61,604 bases of DNA from contig JACVRW010000005.1 in NCBI GenBank assembly GCA_014534235.1, positions 1-61,604 on the forward strand, written 5' to 3'. The number at the start of each line of letters is the position of its first letter. The first letter of the stretch is position 1. Below, in pieces: positions 1 through 8,237 of this stretch. The translations under genes were made by a program, and so were the position numbers. Under the pieces are notes generated by a model. It did no database searches, was not told the DNA's origin, and was given only the letters and a program-made list of their open reading frames with translations. Origin of the DNA: Thermoleophilaceae bacterium (GTDB lineage Bacteria; Actinomycetota; Thermoleophilia; Solirubrobacterales; Thermoleophilaceae).

Positions 1-326
<326 letters not shown>

Positions 327-426
327 CTTTTGTGATCTTCCGGAGTGCCGCTGCGCTGTGGCGCGGCGGCGGGGCGGCCGGCTGTGCGGTTTTCAAGGGC
401 CGGCGAGGGCCGGGTCTCGCGAGCTT

Positions 427-542
<116 letters not shown>

Positions 543-552
543 TTGATTGAGG

Positions 553-578
553 GGGTCGTCCCCGCTGGGGGGCGGCCC
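553..578 (+). terminator. rRNA operon terminator hairpin
   Basis: An 11-bp stem (553-563 with 568-578, including G-U pairs) closes a GCTG loop about 10 bp after 5S and is followed by TTTC. The U tract is short, as is common in high-GC actinobacteria. Position and stem strength support a terminator for the rRNA operon. Confidence 0.7.
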
Positions 579-729
579 TTTCATCGTCTGGGGGCCGTTT
601 CGCTCTGCCTGTTCGCCGGGGCCGCCCTCAGGAGAGGATGGGTTTCGTGAGCCTTGGAAGAGGCGTGCCGCGGTCTCGGAGAGCCGCCGGCCCGTGCGCC
701 GGCCCGGCTGTCGGCACACCCGAATCAAA

Positions 730-759
730 CGGCGCCGCTCGTCGGACCCGACGGCGCCG
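730..759. terminator. Hairpin between rRNA operon and convergent gene
   Basis: Two nested stems, CGGCGC/GCGCCG (730-735 with 754-759) and CGTCGG/CCGACG (740-745 with 748-753), form an almost perfect hairpin. It lies between the rRNA operon and the 3' end of the minus-strand gene ending at 815, so it may end transcription from that gene. The rest of 584-814 shows no gene, only GC-rich spacer. Confidence 0.45.
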
Positions 760-814
760 GTCGCCGCTCGTCAGAGCTATCCCTCGCCACCACGCGACGC
801 TCGGCGCATCGTCG

Positions 815-1213
815 CTAGGGCCCGGCTCCCACGGCGCGCAGAGCCTCCTCCGGATCGCGGTAGGGCTCGTTGCGCAACAGTCTGCCGTTTCTGACGGTCC
901 AGACGTGACCCGTGCGCTCGCAGAGCCCCGCGCCGCTCTCCCTCCCACGCACATGCATCGTCATGACGATCGCGACCCGCCCGTCCGGTGCCGCGGCTAT
1001 GCGGTGAACCTCCACCTTCCACTCCTCCCACGCGGTGGCGACGTCCTCGAAGTACTGTCGGATGCCCTCATGCCCGGCATACGCCTGGCCGCTGACGGCT
1101 AGAACGGAGAGGAACTCGACCTCCGGGTCGCATACGGTGATCGCGGCATCCGGATCGTAGTTGGTGACCGCTTCTGCGAAGCGGCGCACCGGCTCCTCGT
1201 GTTCGGCTCCCAT
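815..1213 (-). CDS. NTF2/SnoaL-like small protein
   Basis: 132 aa with the alpha+beta cone-fold pattern of SnoaL-like/NTF2-like proteins. It has an N-terminal helix with ExVRRFAEAVTNYDPDAA, the central phrase GHEGIRQYFEDV, and a C-terminal strand with GHVWTVRNGR followed by YRDPEEALRAVG. The start is ATG at 1213, with a GATACT box six bases upstream suggesting leaderless expression. Members of this superfamily bind small hydrophobic ligands or act as isomerases or cyclases; the actual ligand cannot be read from sequence. The C-terminal third resembles the protein at 35068-35469, so the two are probably paralogues. Confidence 0.85.
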   Translation of the reverse strand: MGAEHEEPVRRFAEAVTNYDPDAAITVCDPEVEFLSVLAVSGQAYAGHEGIRQYFEDVATAWEEWKVEVHRIAAAPDGRVAIVMTMHVRGRESGAGLCERTGHVWTVRNGRLLRNEPYRDPEEALRAVGAGP

Positions 1214-1331
1214 CCGAGCAGTATCCACGCCTAGACCGATGTCGCGGCGGCCAGCCGGCGCCCGACCTCCTGGCCCGGGACACCGAGCGCTCCGCTGGCG
1301 TGGTCGCCGATCGCTAGCCTGACGCCCGGTC

Positions 1332-1733
1332 GTGACCGCTCCGATCGCCCTGTCAACGCTCGCCATCGTCCTGATTGTCGTGGGCGCGGTCATCCTGATC
1401 ATGCTCATCCTCGGGTTCCTCGGCGCATGGGCGCGGAGTCGCCGGCAGGCGCCGTCGTACGACGAGCACGTCGCGGCGGCCGACGCCGCCCTCGAGCAGG
1501 CGCGTGCCGCCGACAAGGGGTGGAGTCGCGAGGTCATGGAAGAGGCTGCCCGGGCGGCGCTCGACGAATCGCGTCCCTCGTGGACGTATCGCGAGCTCCA
1601 CCTCGTCCTGGTCGACGACCGGCCAGGCGTGCACGAGGACCGCGCCCACTTCATGGCGGTCGGCGACGACGGCGAGGCTCGCGTGATACTGGCTCGCCAC
1701 GAAGATCGCTGGGTCGCGGAGCGGGTGGAGTAG
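1332..1733 (+). CDS. Small membrane-anchored protein of unknown function
   Basis: 133 aa, starting at GTG. Residues about 5-31 form one very hydrophobic transmembrane segment (ALSTLAIVLIVVGAVILIML and on), followed by ARSRR, which suggests the C-terminal part is cytoplasmic. A charged helix with Ala/Glu/Asp (about 42-75) precedes a small strand-rich domain ending ARVILARHEDRWVAERVE. I do not recognise a family. It is divergent from the NTF2-like gene upstream and monocistronic. Codon bias with strongly GC-rich third positions supports it as a real gene. Confidence 0.75.
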   Translation: MTAPIALSTLAIVLIVVGAVILIMLILGFLGAWARSRRQAPSYDEHVAAADAALEQARAADKGWSREVMEEAARAALDESRPSWTYRELHLVLVDDRPGVHEDRAHFMAVGDDGEARVILARHEDRWVAERVE

Positions 1734-1868
1734 CGATCTCCAGCGCAGGGTCCCCTTGAGCATCATGGGCAGCGCCACCCGCGCGGTGCACTGGCAGCTC
1801 TCCTGAGCCGTGCCTCCAGCGGACGGTGCCGCACCGAAGTTAGGGGGTGCTCGTCGTCGCTGCCTAGA

Positions 1869-2303
1869 TCAAGAGGCAGGGCTGGCGGGAGCCGCCGGAG
1901 TCCCTGTGCGCCGCGCGGCGCCGCCCGCCGTCGCCCGCCGGTCGCCGTGGCCTGGGCGGTCTGGGCATTGCGGCCGCCGCGCCGCGGGGCTTGCCCCGGC
2001 CGTCCAGGTGGTCGCCCGCCGAGGCGCGGTCGCTGCGACCCGCGTGAGCGCGATCGCCCGCCGTGCCGCGGGGGTTGCGACCGGCGTCGCGCCGGTCGCC
2101 CCGCCCGCGACGGTGCGGCGGACCGCAGCACGCCCGGCCGGCGAGCCGGCGCCTCCCAGCTGCGGTACGCGGTCAGGAGCGACGGCGGGGGCGGTCGCGG
2201 CGCCGCCGGCGCAGTGTTCGCCGAGGCGATACTCGCCGAGCGTCGAGAACTCGACGATGAGGTCGAGCGCCATGCCGAGCTGCTCTCTGAGCCGAGGGAA
2301 CAT
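1869..2303 (-). CDS. Low-complexity Ala/Arg/Pro-rich protein, unrecognised
   Basis: 144-codon frame. The first 30 residues look like ordinary protein (MFPRLREQLGMALDLIVEFS followed by TLGEYRLGEH). The remainder is Ala-, Arg-, Thr- and Pro-rich low complexity built on recurrent GCGACC/GGTCGC words. The N-terminal part has the normal G/C third-position bias. No good ribosome-binding site is visible before 2303, and an internal ATG eleven codons in is an alternative start. A perfect 6-bp inverted repeat lies about 50 bp upstream. It could be a real small protein with a disordered cationic tail or a degraded gene; I cannot assign a function. 1734-1868 shows nothing else. Confidence 0.4.
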   Translation of the reverse strand: MFPRLREQLGMALDLIVEFSTLGEYRLGEHCAGGAATAPAVAPDRVPQLGGAGSPAGRAAVRRTVAGGATGATPVATPAARRAIALTRVAATAPRRATTWTAGASPAARRPQCPDRPGHGDRRATAGGAARRTGTPAAPASPAS

Positions 2304-2349
2304 GCGTTCGAGAAGCTATGAGGTGAATCGGATGGAATGCCCGCATACA

Positions 2350-2365
2350 TGCAACTTCCGTTGCA
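2350..2365. promoter_or_regulatory. Inverted repeat, candidate operator
   Basis: TGCAAC-TTCC-GTTGCA is a perfect 6-bp inverted repeat with a 4-bp spacer in an otherwise gene-free stretch (2304-2572). It is in relatively AT-rich DNA 47-62 bp upstream of the minus-strand start at 2303. The form resembles a small dimeric-repressor site, but no regulator gene is adjacent. Confidence 0.35.
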
Positions 2366-2559
2366 GTGAGCCGCGCGCGGAGTCGCGGAGGGGTGCGCGC
2401 CTGGCCGCCAGACGCGGCGGGCATTGCGCGACGGCCGGGGCTTGCGCCATGACGCGCGGCGGGTAACGGCGATCGCGGCCGGCCGGCCGAGGTCGCGGCG
2501 GGCGACAAGGCAGCCCGCAGGGGCGGCCGAACCTGATGAGGGCGGCGGCATGGCGGCGC

Positions 2560-2565
2560 TACGCT
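2560..2565 (+). promoter_or_regulatory. -10 box, leaderless promoter of thioesterase
   Basis: TACGCT ends 7 bp before the ATG at 2573, which would place the transcription start at or next to the start codon. The same layout recurs before many genes in this window. Confidence 0.5.
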
Positions 2566-2572
2566 GGCCTCG

Positions 2573-3007
2573 ATGAGCGCCCCGTTTCGGCATCGCACCC
2601 GGGTTCGCTGGGCGGAGTGCGACCTGCAGGGCGTGGCGTTCTATCCGAACTACCTCGCGTGGTTCGATCTCGTCCTGACCGAGCTCTGGCGAGCCGGCGG
2701 TCTGCCGTATCCGGAGATGATCAGGGGCGGCGCCGACATGGTGGTCGCGGAGGCGGCGATCCGCTACCGCGCTTCGGCGCGGTTCGACGAGGAGATCAAC
2801 CTACTCGCCACGGTGCGGCGGCTCGGCTCGACATCGATCACCACGTCGATCTCGATCGAACGTGCAGAGGACGGCCGGTTGCTCGCCGAGGGTGAGCTCC
2901 GCCATGTCTGCGTCGACCCGCACACCATGGAGAAGCGCGGGCTTCCCGCACGCGTGCGCGAGGTGCTCTCCCAGTTCACGGTCGAGCCCGAGCGGATCGC
3001 AGGATGA
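2573..3007 (+). CDS. Hotdog-fold acyl-CoA thioesterase (YbgC/FadM type)
   Basis: 144 aa, the usual size for a single hotdog domain of the 4HBT/YbgC type. The family's N-terminal active-site phrase is visible as VRWAECDLQGVAFYPNYLAW (residues about 10-29), with the catalytic acid in ECD. The central helix and the strand AEGELRHVCVD follow. Such enzymes hydrolyse short- or medium-chain acyl-CoA, often feeding phospholipid or fatty-acid turnover. The stop overlaps the ATG of the next gene (ATGA at 3004), so the two were co-transcribed. The specific substrate is unknown. Confidence 0.85.
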   Translation: MSAPFRHRTRVRWAECDLQGVAFYPNYLAWFDLVLTELWRAGGLPYPEMIRGGADMVVAEAAIRYRASARFDEEINLLATVRRLGSTSITTSISIERAEDGRLLAEGELRHVCVDPHTMEKRGLPARVREVLSQFTVEPERIAG

Positions 3008-4053
3008 TCCACCTGCGCATCGTCGCGCCGGAGGACATCGCCGCCAAGGTGCTCGATCTCTTCAGGGCCTCGCCGTCCGTGCTGAACGTGGTGCACCTGC
3101 GGGGCGCCTCGCAGAAGCCGCCCGGCGACGTGATCCTCTGCGACATCGTCTGCGAGGCGGCCAGCATCATCCTCAGCGACCTGAAGGAGCTTGACCTCCC
3201 GCAGCGCGGGACCATCGCGGTGGAGCACCTCGACACGGCGATCTCGAACGCCTTCGAGGAGGCAGAGAAGGCCACCCCCGGCCTGCCGTCCGACGCGGTG
3301 TCTGGGAAGAGGTGGAGTCGCGCACCTCGGAGGAGACGGAGCTCTCGATCAACTTCGTCCTCTTCATGATCCTCGCGATGCAGATCGCGGCAGCGGGGAT
3401 CGTCCTCGACCAGCCGATCCTAATCGTGGGCGGGATGGTCGTGGGGCCCGAGTTCGGCCCCCTGGCGGGCATCTGCGTGGCACTGGTCCACCGCGAGCGC
3501 CAGCTGGCCCGGCGCTCGCTGACAGCGCTCGCGGTCGGGTTCCCCGCGGGCGCGATCGGGGCCCTGCTCCACGGCGACCGTCTTCATCGAGACCGGCGTC
3601 TTCCCCGAGAGCTTCTCCCAGCGGACCATCCGCTCACCGGGTTCATCTCGCAGCGGCCGGACTTCCTCACGTTCTTCGTCGCCTTCGTGGCCGGAACCGC
3701 GGGCGTACTGTCTCTCACCTCCGCGAAGTCCGGCGCCCTCGTGGGCGTCCTCATCTCCGTGACCACGATTTCGGCCGCGTCGAACGTCGGCGTGGCGGCA
3801 GCCTACGGCGACTGGTCGGAAGCGGGCTGGGCCGCCGCGCAACTCGGCGTCAACCTGGGCTCCATCGTGAGCGCCGGGCTCCTCACGCTGTTCATCCAGC
3901 GCCCGGTACTACGTCTACCGTCGGCGGCGGCACCTCCTGGATCCCGCGCGCACCGCCGCGGGACTCCCGATCGGACGAAGCGTGCGCGAGACGAAGGAGG
4001 TACCCGGCTGGCGCGAGCTCGAGGAGGGCGGAAGGAGCCGCGGCGGCGGATAG
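3004..4053 (+). pseudogene. DUF389 (TIGR00341-like) membrane protein, four frameshifts
   Basis: Joining three reading-frame switches and a return reconstructs one DUF389 protein. Frame A (from 3004) gives the ACT-like N-terminus MIHLRIVAPEDIAAKVLDLF through GLPSDAV. Near 3297-3300 the coding moves to frame B (VWEEVESRTSEETELS, then the hydrophobic GIVLDQPILIVGGMVVGPEF). Near 3566-3576 it returns to A (TVFIETGVFPESFSQ), near 3630 to B (HPLTGFISQ and FLTFFVAFVAGTAGVLSLTS), and near 3900 to A (RYYVYRRRRHLLDPAR to the TAG at 4051). Net frame is restored and codon bias persists. This is either a young pseudogene or a cluster of indel errors. The family's function is unknown. It overlaps the upstream thioesterase by 4 bp. 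Confidence 0.8.
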
Positions 4054-4067
4054 CGGCGACCCCTCGA

Positions 4068-5156
4068 TTAGAGCGACGCCCAGATGTCGATCTTCGTCCG
4101 CACGCGCGCGATCACCTCGCTCGTGAACTCGCTGGTGCTCGAGTGGCCGCCGAGGTCCGGCGTCCGCACGCCGGTGGCGGTGGCCTCTAGCACTGACTCG
4201 TAGATCGCGCGCGATGGGGTCTCACAGTCGTCGTGGCCCATGGTGGAGGCGTACTGGAGCAGGGCGGCCGCGGCGAGGATCATGGCCATCGGATTGGCGA
4301 TGTCCTTGCCAGTGAGCGCCGGCGCGGTGCCGTGCGGCGCCTCGGCCATCACGACGATCGGCTCATAGTCGTCGTCGAACGCAAGCAGCACCGACTCCGC
4401 GCCGGCGATCGAGCCGAACATCGGCATGACAAGGTCGGAGAGGCAGTCGCCGTCGCGGTTCAGGGCGGGTATCACGAGCGGGGCGTCGGCGGCGCCCGAG
4501 ATGAGCCCCGCATAGGTGGCGTCGATCAGCACGGGGCTGTAGGGCACGTCGGGGTGCCGCTCGGCGCCGGCGTCGAGCTCCTCCTTCAGCATCCCCTCGT
4601 AGACCGGGCTAACCGTCCACTTCGGCCCGCCGTAGACCCGTCCGTGGATGCGCGAGGCGGTTCTGAAGCTGTACTCGGCGACCGCACGGCAGATGCTGCG
4701 CGAGATTCGCTCCGTCCGGTACGCGACCTCGTCCCCGTCCTCGTCCCGGCGCCACTGCTTCGCGCCGTACGCGTCGCCCACCGCCATCCGCACCACGGCG
4801 ATCGGGTAGTGGACGCCGGCGACCGGGGTCACCCCGGGTATCCGGCGACCGGTGCGGATGATCACCTTGCCGTCGATCGCCTCGCGCAGGAGCCGGTTCG
4901 GGCTGCCCACGTCGTCCGCGCCCTCCGGTGTGATGGTGGCCGCCTTGAGGCCGAACCTCGTCTCACGCATCGCGCCGGCCGCGGCCAGGACCACGTCGTT
5001 GCGCGTGCGACGGCGGTTCTCGAGCGACAGGTCGTAGTGCTCGAGCTCGAGGGGAACCCTCGTCACGGCGGGGTCGAGCACTCGCAGCGCCTCCTCGAGC
5101 AGCTCCTGCCCGGTGTCGTCTCCCTCCATGACGATGATCCGGAGCTCGTCCGCCAT
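4068..5156 (-). CDS. Isocitrate/isopropylmalate-type dehydrogenase
   Basis: 362 aa of the NAD(P)-dependent beta-decarboxylating dehydrogenase family. The N-terminal nucleotide region begins RIIVMEGDDTGQELLEEAL. Metal/substrate-loop residues appear as IPALNRDGDCLSDLVMPMFG, and the family signature as EAPHGTAPALTGKDIANPMA with MILAAAALL after it. The usual R-x3-R substrate loop is not typical, so whether it uses isocitrate, 3-isopropylmalate or another 2-hydroxy acid is open; no leu or TCA genes are nearby. It is convergent with the broken DUF389 gene and preceded by a TAGATT box 8 bp before ATG. Confidence 0.85.
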   Translation of the reverse strand: MADELRIIVMEGDDTGQELLEEALRVLDPAVTRVPLELEHYDLSLENRRRTRNDVVLAAAGAMRETRFGLKAATITPEGADDVGSPNRLLREAIDGKVIIRTGRRIPGVTPVAGVHYPIAVVRMAVGDAYGAKQWRRDEDGDEVAYRTERISRSICRAVAEYSFRTASRIHGRVYGGPKWTVSPVYEGMLKEELDAGAERHPDVPYSPVLIDATYAGLISGAADAPLVIPALNRDGDCLSDLVMPMFGSIAGAESVLLAFDDDYEPIVVMAEAPHGTAPALTGKDIANPMAMILAAAALLQYASTMGHDDCETPSRAIYESVLEATATGVRTPDLGGHSSTSEFTSEVIARVRTKIDIWASL

Positions 5157-5164
5157 GGCTGCGC

Positions 5165-5170
5165 AATCTA
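5165..5170 (-). promoter_or_regulatory. -10 box, leaderless promoter of dehydrogenase
   Basis: On the minus strand TAGATT is followed by 8 nt and the ATG at 5156, the recurrent leaderless layout of this window. Confidence 0.5.
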
Positions 5171-5223
5171 CTGCTGCCTGGCCCGGCGCGGTCGGGCGGT
5201 TCGTGCAGGAAGGCGGCCGGCGC

Positions 5224-5802
5224 CTACGACGCGACCTGGTGCGCCGAGAGCCCGAGCTCGTCGGCGCGCTCCTCCATCGCCGCGATCAGGAACCCGACGT
5301 GCTGGTCGAAGCCCACGCCCAGCTCCTCGGCGCCGCGCCTGACCTCCTCCCGGTCGACGCCCGCGGCGAAGCTTGGCTGCTTCAGCTTCTTCTTCACGGA
5401 CTTGGGGGTCATGCCCTCGATTCCGGTGGGGCGGACGAGCGCGCACGCGGCGAGGAACCCGGACAGCTCATCGACCGCGTACAGGGTCTTCGCCATGCGG
5501 CTCTCGCGAGGCACGCCCAGGAAGTCCGCGTGTCCCGCGACGGCGTCGATCAGCTCCTGCGAGTATCCCCTCTCGCGGAAGAGCTCGAGCGCCTTGCGCG
5601 GATGGCCCGTCTCGAGGTCCGGATAGCGCTCGTAGTCGAGGTCGTGAAGCAGCCCCGTCACCCCGTACAGCTCCTCGTCCTCGCCGAAGCGGCGGGCGTA
5701 GGCCCGCATCCCGACCTCGACGCCGAGCAGGTGCTTGCGCAGCGAGTCGCTCTGGACCCACTCCTGTACGAGGTCCCATGCTTCGTCACGAGTCGGCGCC
5801 AT
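5224..5802 (-). CDS. HD-domain protein (HDIG-type phosphohydrolase-like)
   Basis: 192 aa. The HD-domain metal ligands are visible: H in LRKHLLGVE (about residue 24), the HD pair in LLHDLDYERYP (about 53-54), and a later H in VAGHADFLG. These define a single-domain HD phosphohydrolase, usually acting on nucleotides or phosphate esters. The C-terminal region (KKKLKQPSFAAGVDREEVRR) is seen in predicted HDIG hydrolases of this size. It starts at ATG and has a TACGCT box 9 bp upstream (5812-5817). It runs in the same direction as the dehydrogenase at 4068 but has its own promoter. The substrate is unknown. Confidence 0.85.
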   Translation of the reverse strand: MAPTRDEAWDLVQEWVQSDSLRKHLLGVEVGMRAYARRFGEDEELYGVTGLLHDLDYERYPDLETGHPRKALELFRERGYSQELIDAVAGHADFLGVPRESRMAKTLYAVDELSGFLAACALVRPTGIEGMTPKSVKKKLKQPSFAAGVDREEVRRGAEELGVGFDQHVGFLIAAMEERADELGLSAHQVAS

Positions 5803-5811
5803 CGACCCGGC

Positions 5812-5817
5812 AGCGTA
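5812..5817 (-). promoter_or_regulatory. -10 box, leaderless promoter of HD protein
   Basis: Minus-strand TACGCT ends 9 bp before the ATG at 5802. Confidence 0.45.
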
Positions 5818-5945
5818 GCCGCCCGCGGCATCGAGGGGGCGGGACCGGGCGAGAGGTAATCAGCCGGGGGGCCCGAAACTCCAGCCAGATGGCCTTCGAT
5901 ACCCTTCGCCCGCCGCTCGACCCGCGGATCCCGACCGACCGCCGC

Positions 5946-7244
5946 ATGGAGAAGTTCATCATCGAGGGCGGGACGCCCCTCTCTGGGACGATCGTCCCCG
6001 CCGGCAACAAGAATGCCGCTCTGCCCGCGCTCGCCGCTGCTCTGCTCACGGCGGAAGAGGTGGTGCTGCGCAACGTCCCGCGCATCCGAGACGTCCAGGC
6101 GATGGTCGAGCTGCTCGTGCGCCTCGGCGCAAAGGCCGAGTGGCGCGACGAGAACGTGATCGCCGTCCGCTGCGACGAGGTGAACCGCACGGACGTCGAT
6201 CCGCAGCTGGCCGAGCGCATGCGCGCCTCGTTCCTCGTGGCCGGCCCGCTGCTCGCCCGGTTCGGCAGGGCAGACATGCCGCCGCCGGGCGGGGACGTGA
6301 TCGGCCGGCGCCGGCTCGACCCGCACCTCGATGCGTTCCGGGCGCTCGGCGCCGATGTGCGCGCCGCCCGCTGGTTCGAGCTCCGCGCCCCCGACGGACT
6401 CCACGCCTGCGATTTCTTCATGGATGAGGCGTCCGTGATGGGGACCGAGAACGCCCTGATGGCGGCGGCCCTCACGCCCGGCTCAACCGTGATCCACAAC
6501 GCCGCCTCCGAGCCGCACGTCCAGGATCTGGCCCACCTCCTGATGCAGATGGGGGCCCGCATTGAGGGCATCGGGTCGAACCTGCTCATCATCCACGGCC
6601 AGGAGGAGCTCGGCGGCGCCGACTACGCGATCGGCCCCGACCACATCGAGATCGGGTCCTTTATCGCGCTCGCCGCGTGCACCGGCGGCGAGCTTCGGAT
6701 CCGCGACTGCGTGCCGCACCACCTGCGCATGACCCGCCTAGCCTTCGAGCGGATCGGCTGCCGGATCGCGTACGACGGCAACGACGTGATCGTTCCGCCC
6801 GACCAGCAGCTGCGCATCAAGTCCGACGAGGGAGAGGCCGTCTCGAAGATCGAGGACGGACCATGGCCGGCCTTCCCCGCCGACCTCACCAGCATCGCGC
6901 TGGCCATGGCGACCCAGGCGGAAGGCCTTCTCCTGATCCACGAGAAGATGTTCGAGAACCGGCTCTTCTTCGTGGACAAGCTGGTCTCGATGGGGGCTCG
7001 GGTGATCGTCTGCGACCCGCACCGCGCGGTCGTCAGCGGCCCGAGCCGGCTTCACGGCGAGCGCATGGAGAGCCCGGACATCCGCGCGGGCATGGCGATG
7101 CTCATCGCGGCGCTGTGCGCCGAGGGCAGGTCCGAGATCGGCAACATCCGTCAGATCGACCGCGGGTACGAGCGGATCGACGAGCGGCTGCGGGCGCTCG
7201 GCGCGCGGATCGAGCGGGTCGCCGGCGAGCGCGTGCTTGCCTGA
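5946..7244 (+). CDS. murA: UDP-N-acetylglucosamine 1-carboxyvinyltransferase, Asp-type
   Basis: 432 aa, normal for MurA, which transfers enolpyruvate from PEP to UDP-GlcNAc in the first committed step of peptidoglycan synthesis in the cytoplasm. KNAALPAL (about 22-29), RIRDVQAMVELL and ENRLFFVDKLVSMGA are family landmarks. The catalytic loop reads PPPGGDVIGRRRLDPHL: Asp117 stands where E. coli has Cys115, the residue alkylated by fosfomycin. The ATG at 5946 matches the usual N-terminus MEKFIIEGG; an in-frame ATG at 5889 would add 19 residues. It lies just upstream of the his cluster with only 21 bp between, so the genes may be co-transcribed. Confidence 0.96.
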   Translation: MEKFIIEGGTPLSGTIVPAGNKNAALPALAAALLTAEEVVLRNVPRIRDVQAMVELLVRLGAKAEWRDENVIAVRCDEVNRTDVDPQLAERMRASFLVAGPLLARFGRADMPPPGGDVIGRRRLDPHLDAFRALGADVRAARWFELRAPDGLHACDFFMDEASVMGTENALMAAALTPGSTVIHNAASEPHVQDLAHLLMQMGARIEGIGSNLLIIHGQEELGGADYAIGPDHIEIGSFIALAACTGGELRIRDCVPHHLRMTRLAFERIGCRIAYDGNDVIVPPDQQLRIKSDEGEAVSKIEDGPWPAFPADLTSIALAMATQAEGLLLIHEKMFENRLFFVDKLVSMGARVIVCDPHRAVVSGPSRLHGERMESPDIRAGMAMLIAALCAEGRSEIGNIRQIDRGYERIDERLRALGARIERVAGERVLA

Positions 7245-7265
7245 CGGCCCGGCGAAGGACGCGCC

Positions 7266-8237
7266 GTGACGCACCCCATCCCGCCGGGCACCCGTGACGT
7301 GCTTCCTGACGAGATGCGGGAGCTGCGGGCGATCACCGAGCGCATGCGCGCGCGGTTCGAGGACGCCGGCTACGGCGAGATCCACACGCCGGCGCTCGAG
7401 TACGAGGAGGTCCTGCGGCGCGGTGAGGAGCGAGCGGCGGGCGCCCGCTATCGGACGTTCGACGAGCAGGGGAACGTGCTCGCGCTGCGCTCCGACATGA
7501 CGATCCCGATCGCGCGCGTGGTGGCGACCCGCTACGCGGATGTCGAGCCACCACTGCGCTTCTGTTACTTCGCGCGCGCGTGGCGGGCGGTCGACCGCGG
7601 CGTGGGCGAGCCGCGGGAGTTCCTGCAGGGCGGCGTCGAGCTGATCGGGATACCACCACCGGAGGCCGAGGCGGAGGTGTTGGCGCTCACGATCGCCGCC
7701 CTCGAGGAGGCGGGCCTGCGGCGCCATCGGGTCGGGATCGGCGATGGATCCCTGTACCGTCGGCTGCTCGGCGCGCTGGGCGTACCGGCGGAGGCTCACC
7801 CGGCGCTGCTCGAGTGCCTCTCCCGGCGGGACCTCGTCGAGCTCGACCGGCGCGTAGCCGGGCTGCGGCTCGCCGACCGGGAGCGGGAGCTCCTCGTGCG
7901 GCTCCCGGAGCTGCGCGGCGGCCGCCGTGTGCTGGAGGGCGCCGACGGCCTCGTCGGGGACGCGGTTCACGGCCTGCGAGCGCTCCACGAGCTGCTCGAG
8001 GAGTGCGGCGTGGGGGATCGGGTGATCTTCGATCTGGGGCTCGTGCGGCAGCTCGGCTACTACACCGGCGCGGTGTTCGAGGTCTACGATCCCGCCGTGG
8101 GGTTCGCGCTCGGTGGCGGCGGGCGCTACGACGAGCTGCTCGGCCGCTTCGGGCGCCAGCTTCCGGCGTGCGGAGTGGCCCTCGACGTACAGCGCGTGCA
8201 CCTGGCGCAGGCCGCCGAGGAGGCGCTCGGTGGATAG
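7266..8237 (+). CDS. hisZ: ATP phosphoribosyltransferase regulatory subunit
   Basis: 323 aa, a catalytically inactive histidyl-tRNA synthetase-like protein that pairs with short-form HisG. It has the class II start PPGTRDVLPDE, motif-2-like LRFCYFARAWRAVDRG with REFLQGGVELIG, and the C-terminal GFALGGGGRYDELLGRFG. It lacks a tRNA anticodon-binding domain, so it is HisZ rather than HisRS. The start is GTG at 7266. It overlaps hisG by 8 bp, and the pair should form the hetero-octameric first enzyme of histidine synthesis, the site of feedback control. Confidence 0.94.
   Translation: MTHPIPPGTRDVLPDEMRELRAITERMRARFEDAGYGEIHTPALEYEEVLRRGEERAAGARYRTFDEQGNVLALRSDMTIPIARVVATRYADVEPPLRFCYFARAWRAVDRGVGEPREFLQGGVELIGIPPPEAEAEVLALTIAALEEAGLRRHRVGIGDGSLYRRLLGALGVPAEAHPALLECLSRRDLVELDRRVAGLRLADRERELLVRLPELRGGRRVLEGADGLVGDAVHGLRALHELLEECGVGDRVIFDLGLVRQLGYYTGAVFEVYDPAVGFALGGGGRYDELLGRFGRQLPACGVALDVQRVHLAQAAEEALGG

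Noticed and set aside
327-426. tRNA in the 23S-5S spacer
   Set aside because: No cloverleaf or T-loop consensus could be drawn.
5373-5945. Upstream extension of murA by some 190 codons
   Set aside because: The extension is antisense to the HD gene and has no MurA homology; ATG 5946 gives the normal N-terminus.
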